Of a stretch of 64,000 bases of DNA, positions 8,116 through 16,087 are shown in pieces; the first letter of the stretch is position 1; each line of letters opens with the position of its first letter. The notes beneath the pieces are model-generated. The model saw only the letters and a program-made list of their open reading frames with translations, was not told the DNA's origin and did no database searches. A program made the position numbers and the translations under genes. Location: assembly GCF_003182485.1 (NCBI RefSeq), contig NZ_QGTX01000001.1, positions 124,001-188,000 of the forward strand, written 5' to 3'. The stretch is from Geodermatophilus normandii (GTDB lineage Bacteria; Actinomycetota; Actinomycetes; Mycobacteriales; Geodermatophilaceae).

Positions 8116-9528
8116 TCAGCCGAGGGACAGCCCCGCCAGGCCGGCGGCGAGGCCGAGGACGGCACAGACGCCGAGGGTCCGCAGCACCGACCACCCGCGG
8201 CGGAAGAGCAGCACCGCGGCGACCAGCGCGATGCCCAGCGGCACGGGCCGCAGCGTGGTGGGGTCCGGCACCTCCAGCGACAGCGGCCCGCCGTCGACGT
8301 GGACGGTCTCGGAGAACAGCGTGTGGACGGCGAAGTAGACGCCCAGGTTCGCGATCACCCCGACGACGGCGGCGGTGATCCCCTTCAGCGCCGCCGACAG
8401 CGACCGGTTGCCGCGCAGCCGCTCCATGTACGGGGCGCCGAGCAGGACGAACAGGAAGCTCGGCACGAACGTCACCCAGGTGACCAGCAGCGAGGCCAGG
8501 ACGGCGGCGACCCACGGGTCGAGCGCGCCGGGGTCGCGGTAGGCGCCGAGGAAGGCGACGAACTGGACCACCATGATCAGCGGACCGGGCGTGGTCTCGG
8601 CCAGCGCCAGGCCGCGCACCATCTCCCCCGGCGACAGCCAGCCGTAGACGGCGACGGCCTGCTGCGCGACGTAGGCCAGCACCGCGTAGGCGCCGCCGAA
8701 GGTGACCACCGCGGCGCCGGAGAAGAACAGGCCCTGCTCGGTGAGGACGCTGCCTGCACCGGTCAGCACCGCGACCGCCGCGATCGGCACTCCCCACACG
8801 AGCAACCCGACGAGCAGCACCCGCAGCGTGCGGCGGGCGGTGGGGGCCTCGTGGTGCAGGACGTCGTCGGAGACGACCGGTGCAGGGCCGGCCTCGGGCC
8901 CCTCGGCGGCCTGCGTGCGGGGCAGCGCCGAGGGCCGCCACCGGCCCAGCGCCCAGCCGGCGGCCCCGGCGAGGGCGACGACGACGGGGAACGGCACGCC
9001 GACGACGAACAGCGCGAGGAAGGAGGCCACCGCGAGGACGAGCAGGGCCCGGCCGTCCAGCGCCTTCCTCGCCACCCGCAGGACGGCCTGCACGACGATC
9101 GCCAGCACGGCCGCGGCCAGTCCGGTGAAGACCGCGGTGACGGCGGTGGTGTCGCCGAAGGCCACGTACACCGCCGACAGCGCCAGGAGGGCGACCACGC
9201 CGGGCAGCACGAACAGGCCGCCGGCGACGAGTCCGCCGCGGGTGCCGTGTAGCAGCCAGCCCACGTACGTGGCGAGCTGCTGGGCCTCCGGGCCGGGCAG
9301 CAGGGTGCAGTAGTTGAGCGCGTGCAGGAACCGGCGCTGGCCGATCCAGCGCTTCTCGTCGACCAGGGCGCGCTGCATGACGGCGATCTGGCCGGCGGGG
9401 CCGCCGAAGGTCTGCAGCGAGACGAGGAACCAGGTCCGCACCGCGGCGCGGAAGGGGACCGCGTCCTGCTCGGGCGGCCGGACGGGGCCCTGCGCGGTGT
9501 CCTGCGGCCGGGGGGTGTCGCGGGTCAT
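8116..9528 (-). CDS. chrA: Chromate efflux transporter ChrA
   Basis: A 470-residue membrane protein made of two homologous CHR halves. Each half starts with a diagnostic loop: TFGGPAGQIAVMQRALVDEKRW and LLPGPEAQQLATYVGWLLHG in the first, TFGGAYAVLAYVAQQAVAVYGW and ETTPGPLIMVVQFVAFLGAY in the second. Bidomain ChrA proteins expel chromate using the proton gradient. Length and motifs fit the long-chain CHR family. The start is ATG 9528. It is the last gene of a minus-strand operon with the two ChrB parts upstream (60-bp gap), which supports the assignment to chromate resistance. Confidence 0.92.
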   Translation of the reverse strand: MTRDTPRPQDTAQGPVRPPEQDAVPFRAAVRTWFLVSLQTFGGPAGQIAVMQRALVDEKRWIGQRRFLHALNYCTLLPGPEAQQLATYVGWLLHGTRGGLVAGGLFVLPGVVALLALSAVYVAFGDTTAVTAVFTGLAAAVLAIVVQAVLRVARKALDGRALLVLAVASFLALFVVGVPFPVVVALAGAAGWALGRWRPSALPRTQAAEGPEAGPAPVVSDDVLHHEAPTARRTLRVLLVGLLVWGVPIAAVAVLTGAGSVLTEQGLFFSGAAVVTFGGAYAVLAYVAQQAVAVYGWLSPGEMVRGLALAETTPGPLIMVVQFVAFLGAYRDPGALDPWVAAVLASLLVTWVTFVPSFLFVLLGAPYMERLRGNRSLSAALKGITAAVVGVIANLGVYFAVHTLFSETVHVDGGPLSLEVPDPTTLRPVPLGIALVAAVLLFRRGWSVLRTLGVCAVLGLAAGLAGLSLG

Positions 9529-9588
9529 GGACGTCCTCGTCGATCGGGTGCGGGCAGGCGGTGGCACGACGGACCGCCGGGAGCGGGG

Positions 9589-10020
9589 TCAGGCCGGTTC
9601 GCGGCCGAGCAGGAGGCGGCGGCGGTGGAACTCGTAGAGGCCGTCGAAGACGGGACCGGAGACGGCCAGGGTGCGCTCGTCGTCGCCGGTCATCGACAGG
9701 CCGCGCAGCACCACGTCGAGCCCGGGCGCCTCGGGCGCGTCGAAGCGCTGGTCGTCGAGGTCGGCCTCGTGGACGATCTCGGCGATCCGCCAGAGCACCG
9801 GGTCGGTCAGCTCGTAGCGGCGCAGGATCGTCTCGAAGGAGCAGTCGCCGCCGTGGTGGCCCAGGTCGACGCCGCGCATGTCGAACGGCGTGGCGTCCGG
9901 CGGGACCTGGCCGGGGTCGGTGACGAAGACGAACGCGGCGTCCGGGTCGAGGAAGCGGCGGATGAGCCAGGCGCACGCCGCCCGGTCGATGTGCACCCCG
10001 GCACGGGTCGCCCACCTCAC
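9589..10020 (-). CDS. chrB: Chromate resistance protein, ChrB C-terminal domain
   Basis: A 143-residue protein equal to the C-terminal domain of ChrB (Chrome_Resist family). It reads WATRAGVHIDRAACAWLIRRFLDP near the start and contains GVDLGHHGGDCSFETILRRY and GDDERTLAVSGPVFDGLYEF. In full-length ChrB this domain is fused behind the regulatory N-terminal domain; here the N-terminal domain is encoded by the preceding gene. The start GTG 10020 lies 13 nt after that gene's stop and behind a GGAGG ribosome site, so the split is genuine and not an obvious sequencing frameshift. Confidence 0.85.
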   Translation of the reverse strand: MRWATRAGVHIDRAACAWLIRRFLDPDAAFVFVTDPGQVPPDATPFDMRGVDLGHHGGDCSFETILRRYELTDPVLWRIAEIVHEADLDDQRFDAPEAPGLDVVLRGLSMTGDDERTLAVSGPVFDGLYEFHRRRLLLGREPA

Positions 10021-10033
10021 GGCGCCGCCTCCG

Positions 10034-10528
10034 TCACCGCGGCGTCGGCCGCGACCCGGGCCCGAGCTCGCGCAGCGCGGTGGCGGCGCCCTCCCGGTCG
10101 GACGGCGGGAAGAAGTCACGGCGGCCGATCGCCCGCCACTCGCCGCGCAGCCGGCGCAGCGCCCGCGCCCGCTCGGCCGGGTCACCGGCGGCCTCGGCCT
10201 CGTGGCACTGCTGCGTCAGTGACCGGTACTCAGCGGCCCGCGCGGCGGCCATCCCGGCAGCCAGCTCCCGCTCCTGCGCCACGGTGCCCGGCCGCGCCAC
10301 CCACAGTCCCGACGTCCCGCCGGCCTCGGTCACGTCGCCGGCCAGCCACTCCAGCTGCTCGCGGGTGCGCGCGTCGGCGGGCAGCGCGACGACGCCGTCG
10401 GCGATCTGGGCCACCCCCAGCCGCCTGAGCCGCCGCCACAGCGTCGTCCGCGGGCCGGACGGCTCCCGCGGCAGGCGGTAGGACAGCAGCACCCACTCGC
10501 CCGGGCCCGGGGTGGACGAGATCGGCAC
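10034..10528 (-). CDS. ChrB N-terminal domain protein (chromate-responsive regulator)
   Basis: A 164-residue protein that begins EWVLLSYRLPREPSGPRTTLWRRL, the start typical of the ChrB N-terminal region, followed by GVAQIADGVVALPADARTREQLEWL. It ends with the DFFPPSDREGAATAL segment. In Ochrobactrum ChrB is a chromate-sensing repressor of chrBA, and this domain is the likely DNA-binding part. A perfect 16-bp palindrome lies 9-24 bp upstream of the chosen start GTG 10528. I infer autoregulation of the chr operon. The original fused chrB has been divided into two genes here. Confidence 0.75.
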   Translation of the reverse strand: MPISSTPGPGEWVLLSYRLPREPSGPRTTLWRRLRRLGVAQIADGVVALPADARTREQLEWLAGDVTEAGGTSGLWVARPGTVAQERELAAGMAAARAAEYRSLTQQCHEAEAAGDPAERARALRRLRGEWRAIGRRDFFPPSDREGAATALRELGPGSRPTPR

Positions 10529-10536
10529 GGGATGGA

Positions 10537-10552
10537 TGCAACCACGGTTGCA
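10537..10552. promoter_or_regulatory. Palindromic operator candidate of the chr operon
   Basis: TGCAACC-AC-GGTTGCA is a perfect palindrome (7-bp arms, 2-bp centre) immediately upstream of the ChrB N-terminal gene. Its position within 10-25 bp of the start codon fits a repressor site overlapping the promoter or 5' end of the mRNA. ChrB itself is the obvious candidate ligand-responsive binder. Confidence 0.55.
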
Positions 10553-10748
10553 CGGTCCCGTCCAGTCCGCGGGCCCGGCGCGCGACCCAGGAGGAGCCGG
10601 CCCTCCGGCGGAGGTCGGGAGTCCACGGCAGGGCTCGTCCCGGCCCACCGGGAGTTCCCGGCACCCGTCGTCCGCGCACGACGCCGCGCCGGTTGGGCGC
10701 GGCCGGGGCGGGCACTGCTCGGGCACCGCCGCCCACCGGAACGGGGAC

Positions 10749-11180
10749 ATGGACCCAGAGCTCTGGCCTCGACAGCCGCGTCCCGAGACGTCGGGACCCT
10801 CCTACGAATCCGAGATCTCCTCCCCCACGGAGCTGCGCACCGTGCGGGCCCAGCTGCGCGCCTGGGTGGCGCACGAGCTCGGGGGGTCCGACGGGGACGG
10901 AGCGGTCCTCGCCGACCTCGTCACCGCCGTCGACGAGCTGGCCTCGAACGGCCTCCGGCACGGCCGGGCGCCGGTACGGGTCCGCGCCGTCCGGACGGCG
11001 GGCGGGCTGCTGCTCGACGTCAGTGACGGCGACCCGCACCACGGGCCCGAGCCCGCCGTCGGCCGCGACCCCGCGCTCGGCGGCATGGGCCTGGGCATGG
11101 TCGCGCACCTGACCACCGACCGCGGCTGGACCGTCGCGGGGGACCGCAAGCACGTCTGGGCCTGCCTCCCCGCCGGGTGA
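10749..11180 (+). CDS. RsbW-like anti-sigma factor / ATP-binding kinase domain
   Basis: A 143-residue HATPase_c_2 protein. The N box reads AVDELASNGLRHG (the normal form is ELxxNAxxHG), followed by LLLDVSDGDPHHGPEPAVGRDP and the G-rich lid GGMGLGMVAHL. Such proteins bind ATP, hold sigma factors or anti-anti-sigma factors, and phosphorylate the latter in partner-switching systems. The gene is convergent with a SpoIIE-type phosphatase 21 bp away. The start is ATG 10749; a ribosome site is weak. No cognate sigma factor is encoded nearby. Confidence 0.75.
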   Translation: MDPELWPRQPRPETSGPSYESEISSPTELRTVRAQLRAWVAHELGGSDGDGAVLADLVTAVDELASNGLRHGRAPVRVRAVRTAGGLLLDVSDGDPHHGPEPAVGRDPALGGMGLGMVAHLTTDRGWTVAGDRKHVWACLPAG

Positions 11181-11201
11181 CCCGGTCCGGGAGGACGCCG
11201 C

Positions 11202-12464
11202 TCAGGCGTCCCGGCGACGTGCGACCCGCGCGGACGAGGCGCGTCCGGCGTCGGCGCCGTGCTCGCTGTCGCTCCGGCGCGGAGGACCTCCGTACCAGTC
11301 CAGGCACAGCACGGTGGCGTCGTCGCGGAGGTTGCCCCCGGTGGCCCGAAGCACCGCCGCGCCGAGCTCCTGGACCACCTCCCGCGGGTGCAGGTCGGTG
11401 GTGTCGCGGAGGGCGGCCGCCACGTCGAGGACGGCGGCGTTGCGCTCCTGCACGCCGTCGGTGAGGAACACGATCCGGTCCCCCGGCTGGAGCGGGAGTC
11501 GCTGCACCCGGAACGACCTGCCGGGCACCACCCCGAACGGCGGCTCCACGTCCAGACCGATCTCCCGCACCCGGCCCTCGCGCACCAGGAGGGGAGGCGG
11601 GTGACCGGCGTTGACGACCGCGGCCGTGCGGGCCGACAGGTCCACCCGCACCAGTTGTCCGGTGACGAACTGCCCGACGGACGCGTGGGCGGCGAGCGCC
11701 TCGTTGGCGTACCGGGCCTGGGCGGGGAGGTCCAGGCCCGCGCGGCGGGCGTTGCGCAGCGCTCCGACGAGGAGGGTCGCCAGCAGCGCGGCCTCGACCT
11801 CGTGGCCGACGGCGTCGGTGATCGACAGGTGCAGCGCGTCGTCGTTGAGGGTGAAGTCGAAGGTGTCGCCACCGACCGAGGCGGCCGGTTCCAGCCAGCC
11901 GGCGAGGGTGAACTGGCCGGCCTCGCAGGTGTAGGAGCCCGGGAGCAGCCGACGCTGGATCTCGGCGGCCAGGGAGAACGGCGTGGTGCGCTGCCCCCAC
12001 TCGAACACGTCGGTGTACCGGCGGGCGGCGATGACGACGTGGGCCAGCGCGTGCGCGGCCGCGGCGACGTCGGCGATCGACGTCGGGCCGAGCTCCCCGG
12101 GCAGGACCAGCTCCAGCAGGCCGATCGCGTCCCCGCGGTCGGTGACCGGGGCGATCACCCGGGTGCCGTCGTCCAGCGGGTGCACGTCGACCGCCTGGGT
12201 CCGCAGGACGCGCTCGTACACGGTGCCCGCCATCGGGACCGTCTCCGCCTGTGCGCCCGCCTGGGTCCGCGCACCCTCGGCTCCGGCCGCGCCCGTCGTG
12301 AGACGGACGACGGCGTGACCGCTGAAGTCGGCGATCAGGAAGCTCAGCTCGCGCGCGCCGAACTCCAGTCCGAGCTCCTCTGCCGCGGCCTGCACGGCCT
12401 CGACCGGCGCCGCCCTCTCCACCCGGCCGAGCAGCCTGCCGACGTCCAGGCGCGGGGGCGGCAT
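11202..12464 (-). CDS. GAF domain-containing PP2C serine phosphatase (SpoIIE/RsbU type)
   Basis: A 420-residue protein. Residues ~20-165 form a GAF-like sensory region. From about 180 it shows the SpoIIE/RsbU phosphatase: EIQRRLLPGSYTCE, GGDTFDFTLNDDALHLSITDAVGHE (metal-binding Asp residues), NAGHPPPLLV and PGDRIVFLTDGVQERNA, ending with NLRDDATVLCLDW. These enzymes remove phosphate from anti-anti-sigma proteins to activate stress sigma factors. Its convergent neighbour is an RsbW-like kinase, so the two can be read as the opposing arms of one partner-switch module. Confidence 0.88.
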   Translation of the reverse strand: MPPPRLDVGRLLGRVERAAPVEAVQAAAEELGLEFGARELSFLIADFSGHAVVRLTTGAAGAEGARTQAGAQAETVPMAGTVYERVLRTQAVDVHPLDDGTRVIAPVTDRGDAIGLLELVLPGELGPTSIADVAAAAHALAHVVIAARRYTDVFEWGQRTTPFSLAAEIQRRLLPGSYTCEAGQFTLAGWLEPAASVGGDTFDFTLNDDALHLSITDAVGHEVEAALLATLLVGALRNARRAGLDLPAQARYANEALAAHASVGQFVTGQLVRVDLSARTAAVVNAGHPPPLLVREGRVREIGLDVEPPFGVVPGRSFRVQRLPLQPGDRIVFLTDGVQERNAAVLDVAAALRDTTDLHPREVVQELGAAVLRATGGNLRDDATVLCLDWYGGPPRRSDSEHGADAGRASSARVARRRDA

Positions 12465-12658
12465 GGCGACGACTCTAGGGGTGGGCCCGTGGGACCCCCG
12501 CCCGTCGGGACGCCCTGCGCTGGGCCGGTCGGCTGCAGCACGACGCGAGCCTCGCGGTCCTGGAGCGGCTCACCGGCACCGGACGCCGGGCGCGTCCCCG
12601 ACCGCGCCTCCGGGGTCGCCGGCAGCCCCCTGGGCGCCGGTGCCGCTACCGTCCTCCC
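12465..12658. other. Intergenic region with possible coding remnant
   Basis: Between the phosphatase and the small protein at 12659. A plus-strand frame around 12510-12600 reads RDALRWAGRLQHDASLAVLE, which looks coding but has no start, and may be a fragment of a lost gene. TACCGT at 12647-12652 is the probable -10 box of the next, leaderless gene. Confidence 0.3.
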
Positions 12659-12847
12659 ATGCCGCTCGTCTTCCACTGGGGCGGCCCTCGGCACGGTGAG
12701 ACCGACGAGGTGCCCGCGCACCTGCTGGCGTCCGCGGTGCTGGTCTACGACGGGCCCCGCTGGTACGGCGTCTACCAGCGGTTCGAGCCCCCGCGGCTGC
12801 AGGACACCCCCGAGGGACCGGCCGAGGTCTGGATCGTCCGCGAGTAG
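12659..12847 (+). CDS. Small conserved-type hypothetical protein
   Basis: Encodes 62 residues: it starts MPLVFHWGGPRHGETDEVP and contains SAVLVYDGPRWYGVYQRFEPP, which looks like a compact beta-rich domain. The ATG lies exactly 6 nt after a TACCGT -10 box, so the mRNA is probably leaderless. It has no membrane segment or cysteine. The stop is TAG. I do not recognise a characterised family, but the good codon usage and promoter support a real gene. Confidence 0.6.
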   Translation: MPLVFHWGGPRHGETDEVPAHLLASAVLVYDGPRWYGVYQRFEPPRLQDTPEGPAEVWIVRE

Positions 12848-13004
12848 GGGCTCCGCGCGCGGCCCCGTCCGGGGGCGGTCCCGGGCGCGAGCAGCAGCTC
12901 CGGTCTCGAGGGCTCCTCCCGCCCGCGCCCAGCACACGCCGGCACCCGACGTGACCCGGGCCCGGCGGTCGGGCGACCCGGCCGCCGGGCCGCCCGGAGA
13001 GTGC

Positions 13005-13487
13005 ATGGCGCGCCGGTGGGTCGGGCACCACTCAACGGTGAAGACCGCCGTCATCGCCGTCCTCGGCGGCCTGCTGACCCTCGCCGGCATCGCCCTGCTC
13101 GTGCTCCCCGGTCCCGGGTTCGTGCTGGTCGCCGCCGGCCTGGCAGTCCTGGCCACACGGTTCTCCTGGGCGAAGAAGCCGCTGGACTACGCGAAGGACA
13201 AGGCGCAGGAGGGCGTCCAGGAGGTCGCCAAGAGCCCCTGGCGAGCGGCCGGGGCGGTGCTGGCCGCCCTCGTGCTGGTCGGGCTCGGCGTGCTCACCCT
13301 CGCGGGGGTGGACCTGCCGTTCCTGAACGCATTCACCGCCGTGGTGCTCATCCTCTCCGGGCTCTTCCTCGTCGGGACGGTCGTCTTCGCCCGCCGCCAG
13401 GAGAAGCAGGAGCAGGCCCGGGCACACCGCCCCGCAGGTCCGCGGGGCACGGCCGGCGCCCACCGGGCCGCTCCTCGCGGCGACTGA
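13005..13487 (+). CDS. PGPGW-type small transmembrane protein
   Basis: A 160-residue membrane protein with four hydrophobic segments in two pairs. The first hairpin carries LVLPGPGFVLVAAGLAVLAT, the hallmark of the PGPGW family, although the final Trp is Phe here. A charged linker (FSWAKKPLDYAKDKAQEGVQ) follows, then a second hairpin and a polar Arg/Ala-rich tail. The family is widespread in actinobacteria and has no known biochemical role. ATG 13005 is preceded by GGAGAG. A start at the GTG near 13038 is possible. Confidence 0.7.
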   Translation: MARRWVGHHSTVKTAVIAVLGGLLTLAGIALLVLPGPGFVLVAAGLAVLATRFSWAKKPLDYAKDKAQEGVQEVAKSPWRAAGAVLAALVLVGLGVLTLAGVDLPFLNAFTAVVLILSGLFLVGTVVFARRQEKQEQARAHRPAGPRGTAGAHRAAPRGD

Positions 13488-13559
13488 GCACCGACGACGC
13501 CCGGTGCCCTCCTCCGCGACGCCGGCCGGTCGCCGCGCGCGGGGTCCGTGTGCGGCCGG

Positions 13560-13938
13560 TGCACCAGGTGCAGCACCGCCTGCGCGGGGCTGCTGGGCGG
13601 GGCGGGCAGGACCAGGTGCCGGCCCTGGCGGCGAGCCGGTCCCGCATCCGGCGCAGGACCACCCCGTCGGCAGCCAGGACGGCCCGCAGCCGGACCGGCC
13701 CGGGCTGCCCGGGCGGGTGGGCGCGGTCGACCCGGCGCAGCTGCCGCAGGCCCGCCCGGGTGGTCGCCTCCTCCGACCCCTGACCCACACCGCCGGCTTC
13801 CGGCGGCTCCTCTCCACGGGGCGAGGCCGGGGCGTCGACGCTGCCGAGACGACGTCCGCGGACGCCGGCGGGGTCCGCGGTGAGGGTCTCCCGGAGGCTC
13901 CGACGTGCGTCCTGCCAGGTCAGCCCGATAGTTTGCAC
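13560..13938 (-). pseudogene. Possible frame-disrupted ORF divergent from the glycosyltransferase
   Basis: The 474-bp gap 13488-13961 has no clear gene. On the minus strand a GTG at 13938 behind GGGGG opens a frame with coding-like codon use (VQTIGLTWQDARRSLRETL…) for about 110 codons, up to RRMRDRLAARAG near 13635. Coding character then moves to another frame (HLVLPAPPSSPAQAVLHLV…). This pattern fits a frameshifted relic, but the family is not recognised and no third-frame end is convincing. Treat it as a hint, not a gene. Confidence 0.25.
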
Positions 13939-13962
13939 GCCCCCAGCCTGCGGAGGCGTGCA
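13934..13962 (+). promoter_or_regulatory. Inverted repeat enclosing the glycosyltransferase ribosome site
   Basis: TGCACGCC (13934-13941) and GGCGTGCA (13955-13962) are perfect 8-bp arms separated by 13 nt. The loop contains the CGGAG ribosome site and the second arm ends on the A of the ATG. In DNA it could be an operator; in RNA it would fold the start region of the mRNA. Confidence 0.4.
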
Positions 13963-15104
13963 TGGCCGAACCTCGTTCGATCTGCTTCTACACGCCCTCG
14001 ACGGACCCGTCGGGCATGGGGGCGCACGTGCTGGACCTGATCGCCGCGTTCGCCGGCACGGTGGACGTGTCGCTGATGGCCCGCGCGCTCCCCGGGACAC
14101 GGTGGCTGCTGGACCGAGCCGGCGACCTGGGCGCGGAGACGGTGCCGCTGCCGTCCCCGCGAGACCCGCGGTTCGGGACCCTGGTCACCGGGTTCCTCGC
14201 GGCACGTCCCGCCGACGTCTTCCACTGTCACGTCGGCACCGGCAGCGAGAACTGGGACGGGGTCCGGCTGGCCCGGACCGCCGGGTGCCCGGTGGTCGTG
14301 CAGACCCAGCACCTGCCCTACGCACTCTCCTCCCCGAGCAGGCGGCAGGCGTACTTCCGCGCGATCGCGCCGGTGGACCGACTCATCGCGGTCTCCGCCG
14401 GACTGCGCCGGACCTACGAGCGGATCGGGGTGCCGACCGGGGCGTTCACCACGGTGGCGAACGGGATCGCCCCGCTGGCGCGCCGGATGCCGCGGGCGGA
14501 GGCGCGGCGTGCCCTGGGGCTGGATGCGGAGCAGCCGGTGGTGCTGACCGTCGGCCGGCTCACCCACATGAAGGCCCAGTGGCAGCTGCTCGACTCGGTA
14601 CCGGACCTGGTGGCCCGCTTCCCGGCGCTGGCGGTCGTCCTGCTCGGCGACGGCCCGCTACGGCAGGCCCTGGTCGAGCGGGCCGCCTCTCTCGGGGTGG
14701 CCCATGCCGTGCGGTTCCCCGGGCACCGTCCCGACGCCCGGCTGCTGCTCGCCGCCGCTGACGTGTTCGCGCTGCCGTCGAAGTGCGAGGGGATGCCCCT
14801 GGCCGCGCTGGAGGCGATGGAGGCCGGGCTGCCGGTGGTGGCCACCCGCGTGGTCGGCAGCGAGGAGGTGGTCGCGGACGGCGAGACCGGAGCGCTGGTC
14901 CCCTTCGGACGGCCCGCCGAGTTCGGCGCCGCGCTCGCGACACTGCTGGCCGACCCGGCGCTGCGGCGGCGCCAGGGCGCCGCCGCGCGGCGCCGGTACC
15001 TGGCGGGGTTCACCCGGGACCGGATGGCGCAGGAGACGGCGGCGGTCTACGCGGAGCTGCTCCGGACGGCGGCCCGCCCCGCACTGACCGGGAGCCGGAC
15101 GTGA
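13962..15104 (+). CDS. Glycosyltransferase family 4 protein
   Basis: A 380-residue GT-B enzyme. The N-terminal domain has the acceptor-side pattern FYTPSTDPSGMGAHVLDLIAAF and HCHVGTGSENWDG; the C-terminal domain carries VVLTVGRLTHMKAQWQLLDS and the nucleotide-sugar site SKCEGMPLAALEAMEAGLPVVAT with the GT4 EX7E-like Glu residues. The family moves a sugar from an NDP- or GDP-sugar with retention of configuration. It overlaps the next gene by 4 bp (GTGA), so it forms an operon with two oxidoreductases, possibly making a modified sugar. Acceptor and donor are unknown. Confidence 0.88.
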   Translation: MAEPRSICFYTPSTDPSGMGAHVLDLIAAFAGTVDVSLMARALPGTRWLLDRAGDLGAETVPLPSPRDPRFGTLVTGFLAARPADVFHCHVGTGSENWDGVRLARTAGCPVVVQTQHLPYALSSPSRRQAYFRAIAPVDRLIAVSAGLRRTYERIGVPTGAFTTVANGIAPLARRMPRAEARRALGLDAEQPVVLTVGRLTHMKAQWQLLDSVPDLVARFPALAVVLLGDGPLRQALVERAASLGVAHAVRFPGHRPDARLLLAAADVFALPSKCEGMPLAALEAMEAGLPVVATRVVGSEEVVADGETGALVPFGRPAEFGAALATLLADPALRRRQGAAARRRYLAGFTRDRMAQETAAVYAELLRTAARPALTGSRT

Positions 15105-16087
15105 GGCGGCTGCGGGTGGCCTGCGTGGGCACCGGGTTCATCGCCGGGAAGCACCTGCAGGCGCTCTCGCAGATGGGCGACGTGGAGATCGTGGCGGTCG
15201 CCGACACGCAGCCGGAGCGCGCAGAGGAGGTCGCCACCCGCTACGGGGCCCGCCCGCACACCGACGGAGCGACCCTGCTGGCGACCGAGGAGCTCGATGC
15301 GGTCTGGCTGTGCGTGCCGCCGTTCGCGCACGGCGCCCTGGAGGCCGCCGCCATCGCCCGCGGGCTGCCCTTCTTCGTGGAGAAGCCACTGGCGCTCGAC
15401 CTGCCGACCGCTCAGGGCATCGCCGACCAGCTGGCCGGCACCGGGCTGACCACCGCCGTCGGGTACCACTGGCGGCACCTGGACGTCGTCGAGCGGGCCG
15501 TGGAGCTGCTCGCCGGGAGGCCCGCCCAGCTCGTGACGGGCTACTGGTGGGACAAGACGCCGCGCGTGCCGTGGTGGCCCCGGCGGGCGTACTCCGGCGG
15601 CCAGGTCATCGAGCAGACCACCCACCTGTTCGACCTGGCACGCCACCTCGCCGGCGACGTCGACACGGTGACCGCGGCCGAGCGAGCCGCTGCCGACGGC
15701 GCGGAGGACGTCCCCACGGCGGCCTCGTCGCTGCTGCGGTTCGCTTCCGGCGCGGTCGGCTCCGTCTCCTCGGCGCGCGTCCTGGCCGGACGGCACCGCG
15801 TCGCGCTACACGTCGTCGCGGACGGGCTCGTGCTCGAGGTGTCCGAGCGGGGCCTGACCGACCACGAGCTGCTCGTGGGGACGGAGCGCGGCACGGAGGT
15901 GCTGCGGTCCGAGCAGGACCCGATCGCCGCCGAGGACCGTGAGTTCGTCGACGTCCTGCTCGGCCGGACGGCGCGCACCCGCGTGCCCTACGAGGAGGCG
16001 CTGCGCAGCCACGCCCTGGCCTGCGCCGCGGACCGCTCCGCCCGCGAGGGGACACGGGTGCACCTCGGGGAGGGAGGACGCCGGTGA
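15101..16087 (+). CDS. Gfo/Idh/MocA-family oxidoreductase
   Basis: A 328-residue NAD(P)-dependent dehydrogenase. The Rossmann motif is VACVGTGFIAGKHLQAL, followed by a VAVADTQPERAEEVATRYGA adenosine loop, and the catalytic-domain signature EKPLALD at about residue 99. Family members oxidise or reduce sugar or inositol hydroxyls. The C-terminal beta domain (WWDKTPRVPWWPRRAYSGGQVIEQTTHLFDLARHLAG) includes a likely catalytic His. The GTG start overlaps the glycosyltransferase stop, and the stop overlaps the following dehydrogenase, so the three act in one pathway. The substrate is not predictable. Confidence 0.85.
   Translation: MRRLRVACVGTGFIAGKHLQALSQMGDVEIVAVADTQPERAEEVATRYGARPHTDGATLLATEELDAVWLCVPPFAHGALEAAAIARGLPFFVEKPLALDLPTAQGIADQLAGTGLTTAVGYHWRHLDVVERAVELLAGRPAQLVTGYWWDKTPRVPWWPRRAYSGGQVIEQTTHLFDLARHLAGDVDTVTAAERAAADGAEDVPTAASSLLRFASGAVGSVSSARVLAGRHRVALHVVADGLVLEVSERGLTDHELLVGTERGTEVLRSEQDPIAAEDREFVDVLLGRTARTRVPYEEALRSHALACAADRSAREGTRVHLGEGGRR

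Noticed and set aside
10020-10034. Sequencing frameshift joining the two ChrB genes
   Set aside because: A clear stop, a GGAGG site and a new GTG separate them, and both halves are complete domains.
12463-12699. A 78-codon plus-strand ORF before the small protein at 12659
   Set aside because: Irregular codon use and overlap with the better-supported leaderless gene.
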